5,824 nt of DNA from Acetobacteraceae bacterium. Lineage in GTDB: Bacteria > Pseudomonadota > Alphaproteobacteria > Acetobacterales > Acetobacteraceae. The stretch covers positions 1-5,824 of the forward strand of contig CANHTE010000115.1 of assembly GCA_947462945.1 (NCBI GenBank). Direction: 5' to 3'. The first letter of the stretch is position 1; each line of letters begins with the position of its first letter. Under the pieces are notes generated by a model. It did not search any database. It was not told the origin of the DNA and worked only from the letters and a program-made list of their open reading frames with translations. The position numbers were made by a program, and so were the translations under genes. Positions 1-4,953 of this stretch are shown one piece after another.

Positions 1-546
1 CGCGCCATCTGCCAGCGCGGCGGCGTGCTGGGATTGTGCCTGCATACCGGCAATTGGGAAGTGATGCTGGAGGGGCTGCAGGCGGTGGGCGTGACTGCCG
101 CCTGTGCGCCCGTCGAATGGGAAAGCCGCGGCCAGAGCTGGGTCCTCAATGATCTGCGGCGGCGCAACGGGCTGCGCAGCCTCAACCAGGATCACGGCGG
201 CCTGCGCGCCGCCTACAAGGAGCTGAAGCGGAACGGCCTGCTGGCCATCTTCGTGGATGAAGCGCGTGAGGGCCGCCTCATGGCGCCGTTATTCGGCCGC
301 CCGCCGCATGTCGAGGGCAACCTCGCCATCGCCGCGAAGCTGGCGCGGCGCAGCGGTTGCGCCCTGGTGCTCTGCTACGTGACGCGGCTGCCAGAGGCCC
401 GCTTCCGCGTGACCTTCAGCGACGCGATCCAACTGCCGGAAACGAAGACGGGCCTGCTGGAGGATGTGGCCTTCCTGAATGGGCTGATCGAGCCGGTGAT
501 CCTGGAACATCTTGAGCAGTGGTTCTGGCTTGACGACTCGTTTTGA
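1..546 (+). CDS. LpxL/HtrB-family lysophospholipid acyltransferase, C-terminal part (5' partial)
   Basis: The frame is open from base 1 and codes for 181 visible residues, so the true start lies left of the window; the GTG at 25 is internal. Family members are usually about 290-310 residues, so roughly 110-120 are missing. The HX4E catalytic motif is visible as HTGNWE (visible residues 15-20). Downstream are a VDEAREGRL...PLFGRPP block (about 82-99), matching the conserved acceptor-side region, and a QWFWL ending typical of lipid A acyltransferases. The family transfers acyl chains from acyl-ACP or a similar donor to a lipid acceptor at the inner-membrane cytoplasmic face, classically in late lipid A synthesis; some relatives act on other lipids, so the acceptor is inferred only loosely. 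The usual C-terminal basic W-x-H-x-R-F tail is replaced by LDDSF and a stop. The 3' end overlaps the following acetyltransferase gene, which implies co-expression. Confidence 0.9.
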   Translation, partial: RAICQRGGVLGLCLHTGNWEVMLEGLQAVGVTAACAPVEWESRGQSWVLNDLRRRNGLRSLNQDHGGLRAAYKELKRNGLLAIFVDEAREGRLMAPLFGRPPHVEGNLAIAAKLARRSGCALVLCYVTRLPEARFRVTFSDAIQLPETKTGLLEDVAFLNGLIEPVILEHLEQWFWLDDSF

Positions 547-1171
547 CGCGCCGGGCCTGGTGGTCGGGCCGCTGGTGCCGGGTGCCTTGTGTGACCAGGT
601 GCTGGATCACGCGGCCACGGGGCGGGCCGGCCTGGCCGCCATCCTGGGCGATGCGGCGCAACGCCATGCGCTGTTCCGGCGCGGCATGCGGGCGGACCGG
701 CTTTTGGCAGCGACCGTGGATGGCAAGCTGGCCGGCTATCTCAGCCTGAAACATGCCGGGCGCGGGCCCTTGGCGCCCAGCCCGGGCGATTTCATCCGCT
801 GCCATGGCTGGCGGCGGGGCCTGCATGGCTTTGCCGTGTTCAGCCTCATCGAAGCGCGGTCCCGCGCGGCCCCGGGCGGGGCCTATCTCTATGGCATTGA
901 TGTGCTGGAGGGGTTTCGCGGCCCTTCGCGCTTTCCGCCGGATGGCGTGGGCGGTGCGCTGATCCGTTGCGCCATGCAGCGCGCCAATTCCCTGGGCGCC
1001 ACGCGGCTGGAGATGGAGACGCGCAATCCGGCCGCCCGCGCGCTGATGCTGCGCATGGGCGCCCGGCCCGTGACAGCGCCAGTCCTTTCCTGGACCCGCC
1101 TGCTGATGGCCAGTTCCGGCGATTACGAAAGGCTGTGCATCGCCCTTCCCCGCCCCGAATCCATGCCATGA
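512..1171 (+). CDS. GNAT-family N-acetyltransferase
   Basis: This encodes up to 219 residues. The C-terminal half has a GNAT core: a beta strand around residues 64-80 (LLAATVDGKLAGYLSL), the beta4-like strand YLYGIDVLEGFRG (125-137), a glycine-rich pyrophosphate loop GVGGALI (145-151), then a helix, a strand (RLEMETRN, 165-172) and an ARALMLRMGAR motif (175-185) typical of the GNAT C-terminus. The family moves an acetyl group from acetyl-CoA to an amine, or less often a hydroxyl; the substrate is unknown. A 7-residue insertion (138-144) separates the R-G pair from the G-V-G loop. No ATG lies near the start. The TTG at 512 is preceded by GGAA at 504-507; a second TTG at 530 would give an LTTRF start, and a GTG at 560 is also possible. 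All but the last overlap the upstream gene. The stop shares ATGA with the glycosyltransferase gene. The neighbours suggest a sugar or lipid substrate, by inference only. Confidence 0.82.
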   Translation: MSSGSGLTTRFDAPGLVVGPLVPGALCDQVLDHAATGRAGLAAILGDAAQRHALFRRGMRADRLLAATVDGKLAGYLSLKHAGRGPLAPSPGDFIRCHGWRRGLHGFAVFSLIEARSRAAPGGAYLYGIDVLEGFRGPSRFPPDGVGGALIRCAMQRANSLGATRLEMETRNPAARALMLRMGARPVTAPVLSWTRLLMASSGDYERLCIALPRPESMP

Positions 1172-2427
1172 CCGGCTTGGCGCTCGATGTCTCACGCCTG
1201 CTGTGGCGCGCGGTGCGCGCGGCGCCGGGCGGCATTGACCGGCTGGAACTCGCCATGGCGCAGCATCTGCTGGCCGAGGAGCCGGGGGCGCGCTTCCTGT
1301 TCACCGATGGCGGCGTGATTCGCACCCTCCATCCGAAACTGGCCCGGCGCCTGGTCGGCGATGCGGCCGCCCGCTGGGCCGGGTATCCGGGCGATGCCGC
1401 CTGCCTGCGCGTGGCCACCTATCTCGCCGGGGGGGAAGGCGCCTTTCCCCTGGCGCGCGCCCGCCTGATGGATCGCCAGGTGCCCCTGGTGGATGCGGGG
1501 CGCAACCTGCTGGCTGGGCTGCTCTACCGCCATGGCGGGCTGCGGCGTGAGGCGGCGGAGAGCCTCTCGGGCTCGGCCTATCTGAACCTGTCGCATCGCA
1601 ACCTGGACAATCCGACGCTCTTTGCCGCGCTATCCGGTGCCAGGCATCTGCTGTGCTACCTGCATGATGACATCCCGCTGCGCTCACCCGGCCTCGCCGC
1701 GCCCGGCAGTGCGCAGCGCTTTCGCCACATGCTGCGCCAATTGGCCACGCGGCCGGTGCGCCTCGTCACCAATTCCGCCGCCTCACGCGCGCGCATCCTG
1801 GAGAGTGCCGCCATGCAGGGGCTGCGCTTCGCCCAACCGGAGGTGGTGCCGCCGCCGGTGGGAAGCGTCTTCACGCAACGCACCGGCCCGCCTGCCTCGG
1901 CGCGGCGTTTTTTCCAGGTGCCGGGCCTGGTGACCACGCGCAAGAACCTGGCCCTGCTGGCGGAGGCCTGCCGGCGCATGCCGGTTTCCTCCGGCTTCGA
2001 CATCATCCTCGCCGGCGCCCCGGGGCTGGACGCCGCCCAGGTGCTGGCCAGCCTGGGCGGCACCCCCCCTGGTATGCGCGTGCTGCGCGCGGAGCGTCTC
2101 ACTGACCACGCCATGGCCCAGCTGATGCGGGCCAGCCTGGCCGTGCTGGCGCCTTCCCGGGAGGAGGGCTTTGATTATCCGGTGCATGAGGCCTTGGCAG
2201 CGGGCGTGCCCGTCATCGCCTCCGATATCCCGGCGCATCGCGAATATGTGGCCGATTTCGCCGTGTTGCTGGACCCGGCTGACCCGGCCGCCTGGAGCCT
2301 GGCCCTCGCGGATTTCCTGGAACATGGTCCGCGCCATACGGCAGCCCTGGCCCAGGCGTGGCGCTTCACGCCCCCCAGCCCCGGCAAACTTCTGAACATG
2401 CTGGCGGATTTGGCACGGAAGCCTTGA
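1168..2427 (+). CDS. GT4-type glycosyltransferase (glycosyl transferases group 1, GT-B fold)
   Basis: This encodes 419 residues and has no signal peptide, so the enzyme is expected at the cytoplasmic side of the inner membrane. The N-terminal acceptor domain starts DVSRLLW and includes GGIDRLELA (21-29) and YLHDDIPL (164-171). The donor-nucleotide domain begins near residue 248 with FFQVPGL. It has the TRKN motif (257-260; K259 is the expected diphosphate-contacting lysine), an LAG turn near 281-283, and the EX7E motif as E333/E341 in EEGFDYPVHEA. GVPVIASD follows (346-353). GT4 enzymes transfer a sugar from a nucleotide-sugar or similar donor with retention of configuration; donor and acceptor cannot be read from sequence. 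ATG 1168 is chosen because it forms an ATGA overlap with the upstream stop; the frame stays open further upstream but there it only runs antiparallel to the GNAT frame. No clear Shine-Dalgarno is visible, which fits reinitiation after the GNAT stop. With the acyltransferase it suggests envelope glycolipid or LPS synthesis. Confidence 0.9.
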   Translation: MTGLALDVSRLLWRAVRAAPGGIDRLELAMAQHLLAEEPGARFLFTDGGVIRTLHPKLARRLVGDAAARWAGYPGDAACLRVATYLAGGEGAFPLARARLMDRQVPLVDAGRNLLAGLLYRHGGLRREAAESLSGSAYLNLSHRNLDNPTLFAALSGARHLLCYLHDDIPLRSPGLAAPGSAQRFRHMLRQLATRPVRLVTNSAASRARILESAAMQGLRFAQPEVVPPPVGSVFTQRTGPPASARRFFQVPGLVTTRKNLALLAEACRRMPVSSGFDIILAGAPGLDAAQVLASLGGTPPGMRVLRAERLTDHAMAQLMRASLAVLAPSREEGFDYPVHEALAAGVPVIASDIPAHREYVADFAVLLDPADPAAWSLALADFLEHGPRHTAALAQAWRFTPPSPGKLLNMLADLARKP

Positions 2428-2458
2428 TGCGCCTTGCGCATCGCGCAACAATTTTGCG
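2426..2458 (+). terminator. Competing hairpins after the glycosyltransferase stop; candidate terminator or attenuator
   Basis: Three inverted repeats share bases here. GATGCGC (2426-2432) pairs with GCGCATC (2436-2442), a 7-bp stem with loop CTT that begins inside the stop codon. TTGCGC (2434-2439) pairs with GCGCAA (2443-2448), a 6-bp stem with loop ATC. CGCAA (2444-2448) pairs with TTGCG (2454-2458). The first and second, and the second and third, exclude each other. Four T residues (2452-2455) follow the second hairpin at a distance of three bases. This could be a weak intrinsic terminator for the upstream cassette. The T tract is short, so read-through into the next gene is possible. Confidence 0.35.
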
Positions 2459-2461
2459 GCC

Positions 2462-2480
2462 TGATAGGCCCGGCCTATCA
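2462..2480. promoter_or_regulatory. Perfect 19-base palindrome, candidate operator
   Basis: TGATAGGCC (2462-2470) is followed by a single central C and its exact reverse complement GGCCTATCA (2472-2480). Nine matching arms with a one-base centre is the size and shape of a dimeric repressor site (GntR- or TetR-like proteins bind such dyads). It sits 115 bases upstream of the secreted-protein start. A poor sigma70-like pair, TTGCGG (2454) and TATCAC (2476) 16 bases apart, would place it between and over the promoter elements. No T run follows, which argues against an intrinsic terminator. The cognate regulator is not in the window. Confidence 0.4.
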
Positions 2481-2555
2481 CAAACCACGGTCAACTGAAT
2501 TGGCGCCGATGATCCCCCTTCGGTAACCCTGCTTCATCAGGACGGAATGACCGAG

Positions 2556-2583
2556 GCCTGAAACATCAGCCTGAAACATCAGC
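2556..2583 (+). repeat. Tandem 13-base direct repeat in the leader of the small secreted protein
   Basis: CCTGAAACATCAG occurs twice head to tail (2557-2569 and 2570-2582). The identity extends one base on each side, giving about 2.2 copies. The second copy abuts the ribosome-binding site of the gene at 2596, so both copies lie in the presumed 5' untranslated region. It looks like a replication-slippage duplication; it could also be a paired binding site for a protein or small RNA. Confidence 0.85.
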
Positions 2584-2589
2584 AGGAAA
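2584..2589 (+). promoter_or_regulatory. Ribosome-binding site for the small secreted protein
   Basis: AGGAAA lies six bases before ATG 2596, a good Shine-Dalgarno at a good distance. It supports both the reality of this short gene and the choice of ATG 2596, which also gives a complete signal peptide. Confidence 0.7.
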
Positions 2590-2595
2590 TTTTCC

Positions 2596-2982
2596 ATGTT
2601 CAAGCGCTTCAGCCGGACGGCCCTGTTGGCCCTGCCCCTCGCCTTCGCCTGGATGGGCGCGCAGGCGCAGACCGCCCGGTATTGCGATGGCCGCATCGTC
2701 GCCAATGCCTTCTACAGCCATGTGGACAGCAATGGCTCGCGCTCGACCGTGCCGTATTTCGTGCAGCTGCAGAACCAGTCTGGCGAGGCGATCCGCTACA
2801 CCATCCGCTTCACCGCCCCGCACATCATGCAGCCGCAGAACGGCTCCACCCTGGCCACACTGGCCAGCTACCAGCAGGCGGCCGTGACACTCGGCCGGCA
2901 GAGCTTCAACAACCCCGGTGGGGTGGGCCAACTCAGCCAGGCGGAGCTGATCCGCTACACGCAGGTGACCTGCCCGCGCTGA
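2596..2982 (+). CDS. Small secreted (periplasmic) protein of unknown function
   Basis: This encodes 128 residues. I do not recognise the family. The N-terminus is a clear Sec signal peptide: basic MFKRFSR, a hydrophobic core around 9-20 (ALLALPLAFAWM), and an AQA signal peptidase I site with likely cleavage after residue 24. The mature protein of about 104 residues has exactly two cysteines, C30 near its start and C126 three residues from its end, placed to form one disulfide tying the termini together. The body is rich in Q, N, S and T with alternating beta-like segments (TVPYFVQLQNQ, RYTIRFTA), suggesting a small beta-sheet domain. There is no lipobox, no membrane anchor after the signal and no catalytic motif that I can see. 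It stands alone with its own ribosome-binding site and a structured leader. It runs toward the TRAP operon convergently and is not part of it. Confidence 0.8.
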   Translation: MFKRFSRTALLALPLAFAWMGAQAQTARYCDGRIVANAFYSHVDSNGSRSTVPYFVQLQNQSGEAIRYTIRFTAPHIMQPQNGSTLATLASYQQAAVTLGRQSFNNPGGVGQLSQAELIRYTQVTCPR

Positions 2983-3019
2983 TCAGGGGCGCCCAGCCCT
3001 GGCAGGGGCGCGTCCTTGA

Positions 3020-3039
3020 GCTCCGCCACCTGGCGGGGC
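3020..3039. terminator. GC-rich hairpin between convergent genes, possible bidirectional terminator
   Basis: Bases 3020-3028 and 3031-3039 form an inverted repeat, with core CCGCCA / TGGCGG flanked by further pairs including one G-U. It lies in the 100-base gap between the convergent secreted-protein and dctM stops, where transcripts from both sides must end. Neither strand has a T run after the stem, so it is not a canonical intrinsic terminator. Nothing else recognisable is in the gap. Confidence 0.3.
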
Positions 3040-3082
3040 GAGTGGGGCCGAAACCTGCCAAGGCGCCGCTTCTCACAGGCCG

Positions 3083-4384
3083 CTACTGGCGCAGCAGGTA
3101 ATCCGGCAGCCAGGTGACGATGGCCGGGAAGATGGTGATCAGCACCACCGTCACCACCAGCATCGCAAAGAAGGGCAAGGAGGCCCAGGCCACCTCCGTC
3201 TGCTCCTTGCCGGTCATCGTCTGCATGACGAAGAGGTTGAAGCCCAGCGGTGGCGAGATTTCCGCGATCTCCACCAGCAGGATGATGAAGATGCCGAACC
3301 ACACCAGGTCAAACCCGGCATGCTGCACCATCGGCACCACCACGCTGGTCGTCAGCACGATCATGGAGACCCCATCCAGCGCCGTGCCGAGAATGAGATA
3401 CACCACGGTCAGAATGGCGATGATGGCATAGGGTCCGAGTTCGGCCGCGGCGACGGCGGCGGCCAGCGCGCCGGGAATGCCGGTCAGTGCCATTGCCTTG
3501 GTCAGGAAGGCGGCACCCGCCAGGATGAACATGATCATGCAGGAGAGCCGCGTGGCACCGGCCAGGCTGTCAATGAAGCTGCGCCAGGTGAGGCAGCGCG
3601 TCACCGCCGCCAGGAACAGGCTGCCGAACACGCCAAAGGCCGCCGCCTCCGTCGCCGTCGCCCAGCCGATGAACATGGTGCCGATCACGCCGATGATGAG
3701 CAGCGCGCAGGGGATCAGCTGCGCCGATTGCCGCAGCTTTTCGGCCAGGCTCAGCCGTGGCTCGGCCGCCGGCTGCTTCGCCGGATTCAGGATGGCCCAG
3801 ACGATGATGTAGAGGCTGAACAGCCCCATCACGATCGCACCCGGAATCATCCCCGCGATGAAGACGCGGACGATCGAGACCTCGGCCGCCACCGCATAGA
3901 CCACCATGATGATCGAGGGCGGGATCAAAATCCCCAGCGTGCCGGCCGTGGCGAGGCTGCCAATGGCCACCCCCTCATCATAGCCGCGCCGCTTGAGCTC
4001 CGGCAGCGCGATCTTGCTGACCGTGGCGCAGGTGGCGGCGGAGGAGCCGCTGACACTGCCGAAAATCCCGCAGGCCAGGATATTCACATGCAGCAGACGC
4101 CCCGGCAGGCGCCGCACCCAGGGCGCCAGCCCGTTGAACAATTCCTCGGAGAGCTTGGTGCGGAACAGGATTTCGCCCATCCAGATGAACATGGGCAGGG
4201 CCGCCAGCGTCCAGGAGCCCGTGCTCTCCCAATAGGCGGAGGCCAGGAAAAGCCCCGGCGTCGGGTTCACCAGGGACATCGCCACATAGCCGGTGCCCGC
4301 CAGCGCCAGCGCAATCCAGAGCCCGCTGCCCAGCAGCAGGCAGAGCATCACCAGCAGCAGCAGGGCGATATGAAGGAGGTCCAT
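3083..4384 (-). CDS. dctM: TRAP transporter large permease subunit, DctM family
   Basis: This encodes 433 residues, full length for the family, almost entirely hydrophobic with about a dozen membrane segments. The DctM signature is plain: SGSSAATCATVSKIALPEL followed by an RGYDEG...GSLATAGTLGILIPPS stretch (about residues 112-157), GWATATEAAAFG (240-251), TALDGVSMIVLTTSVVVPM (334-352) and EISPPLGFNLFV (375-386), corresponding to the usual TPPxG-type loop. DctM is the ion-coupled translocation subunit in the inner membrane that accepts substrate from the periplasmic DctP. ATG 4384 is preferred because GGAGGT lies six bases upstream. A GTG at 4390 in the same frame would add two residues and overlap the dctQ stop as GTGA, but would leave the Shine-Dalgarno touching the start. 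It is the last gene of the operon and ends with TAG. The symbol refers to the family; dicarboxylate specificity is not implied. Confidence 0.95.
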   Translation of the reverse strand: MDLLHIALLLLVMLCLLLGSGLWIALALAGTGYVAMSLVNPTPGLFLASAYWESTGSWTLAALPMFIWMGEILFRTKLSEELFNGLAPWVRRLPGRLLHVNILACGIFGSVSGSSAATCATVSKIALPELKRRGYDEGVAIGSLATAGTLGILIPPSIIMVVYAVAAEVSIVRVFIAGMIPGAIVMGLFSLYIIVWAILNPAKQPAAEPRLSLAEKLRQSAQLIPCALLIIGVIGTMFIGWATATEAAAFGVFGSLFLAAVTRCLTWRSFIDSLAGATRLSCMIMFILAGAAFLTKAMALTGIPGALAAAVAAAELGPYAIIAILTVVYLILGTALDGVSMIVLTTSVVVPMVQHAGFDLVWFGIFIILLVEIAEISPPLGFNLFVMQTMTGKEQTEVAWASLPFFAMLVVTVVLITIFPAIVTWLPDYLLRQ

Positions 4385-4386
4385 GC

Positions 4387-4947
4387 TCACACCTCCGCCG
4401 AGAAATCGCCACGGGCGGCGCGTTCTTCGGCGGCGCGCACATAGCTGGGTTTTTCGCCCCGCAGCACCGTCACCAACTCATCCAGGATGGCAATCAGCAG
4501 GATGCCCGAGCCGGCCGGAATGGCGAGCTTGGGAATCCAGAGCAGGAAGGGCACGCTGCCCTGCGCCACCTCCTCGATCTCGCGCGAGAACATGGCGTCC
4601 GAAAAGGTCCAGAACACGATGTAGCTAACCAGCAGGGCGGCCAGGGTCAGCACCGCCACCTCGATCCAGCGGCGCGCGGCCGGGCCGGCCTTGTCGATGA
4701 ACAAGCCGACGCGGATCAACTCACCGCGCTTGAAGGTATAGGCCAGGGCGAAGAAGGTGGTGGCCACGCAGAGATAGGCGGTGAAGTCATCCGCGCCGGG
4801 CAGTTGGATATTGCCCTGGCGCAGGAAGACCTGCGCCATCATCACGGCGAAGATGCCGAACAGCGAAAGCCCCGCCAACCCGGCACTCACCAGATACAGC
4901 CCATCCAGCGAGCGCCGCAGCAGGCTTTCCCCCCCGCTTCTCCCCAT
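4387..4947 (-). CDS. dctQ: TRAP transporter small permease subunit, DctQ family
   Basis: This encodes 186 residues with four hydrophobic segments (about 18-41, 55-72, 95-116 and 133-162), the standard DctQ layout. The family hallmark between the first two is present: FLRQGNIQLPGADDFTAYL (41-59) followed by ALAYTFKRGELIRVG (67-81). The third and fourth segments are linked by a charged loop (SREIEEVAQGSVPF). A polar tail of about 25 residues rich in E, R and A closes the protein. DctQ packs against DctM in the inner membrane and is required for transport by TRAP systems. The gene begins six bases after the dctP stop and ends two bases before the preferred dctM start. Its own Shine-Dalgarno is weak, so translation is probably coupled to dctP. 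Codons 4-6 contain a run of seven G residues. Confidence 0.93.
   Translation of the reverse strand: MGRSGGESLLRRSLDGLYLVSAGLAGLSLFGIFAVMMAQVFLRQGNIQLPGADDFTAYLCVATTFFALAYTFKRGELIRVGLFIDKAGPAARRWIEVAVLTLAALLVSYIVFWTFSDAMFSREIEEVAQGSVPFLLWIPKLAIPAGSGILLIAILDELVTVLRGEKPSYVRAAEERAARGDFSAEV
4391..4396 (-). promoter_or_regulatory. Shine-Dalgarno that decides the dctM start
   Basis: GGAGGT on the minus strand lies within the last codons of dctQ. It is six bases before ATG 4384 but directly adjacent to GTG 4390, so it favours the ATG. Of the gene junctions in the window this is the strongest ribosome-binding site. Confidence 0.7.
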
Positions 4948-4953
4948 GGGGGC

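Noticed and set aside
967..1167. Upstream extension of the glycosyltransferase frame
   Set aside because: This stretch overlaps the conserved GNAT C-terminus in another frame, and its translation (H/R/P/G-rich) is unlike a glycosyltransferase N-terminus. ATG 1168 with the ATGA junction is far better.
416..1195. Minus-strand open frame of 259 codons opposite the acyltransferase and GNAT genes
   Set aside because: Low-complexity, Ala/Arg/Gly/His-rich translation that runs across the two real genes and their junctions; GC-rich shadow.
1432..1450. Near-perfect inverted repeat centred on GGCGCC in the glycosyltransferase gene
   Set aside because: It lies inside coding sequence, has a one-base bulge, and is explained by the coding of GEGAFPL with GC-rich codons.
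1783..2481. Minus-strand open frame of 232 codons opposite the glycosyltransferase
   Set aside because: The plus strand carries the TRKN and EX7E motifs; the reverse frame has no recognisable segment and no ribosome-binding site.
2566..2931. Minus-strand open frame of 121 codons opposite the small secreted gene
   Set aside because: No ribosome-binding site and no signal or domain; the plus frame has a textbook signal peptide and a good Shine-Dalgarno.
3320..4444. Long plus-strand open frame (374 codons) opposite dctM
   Set aside because: It is rich in H, R, D, G and Q with no domain logic, as expected for the complement of a GC-rich membrane-protein gene. The minus strand has an unmistakable DctM protein.
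4929..4935. C7 run (G7 on the coding strand) near the start of dctQ
   Set aside because: Position near the start is suggestive of phase variation, but the run is only seven bases in a GC-rich genome and transporter subunits are not typical phase-variable genes.
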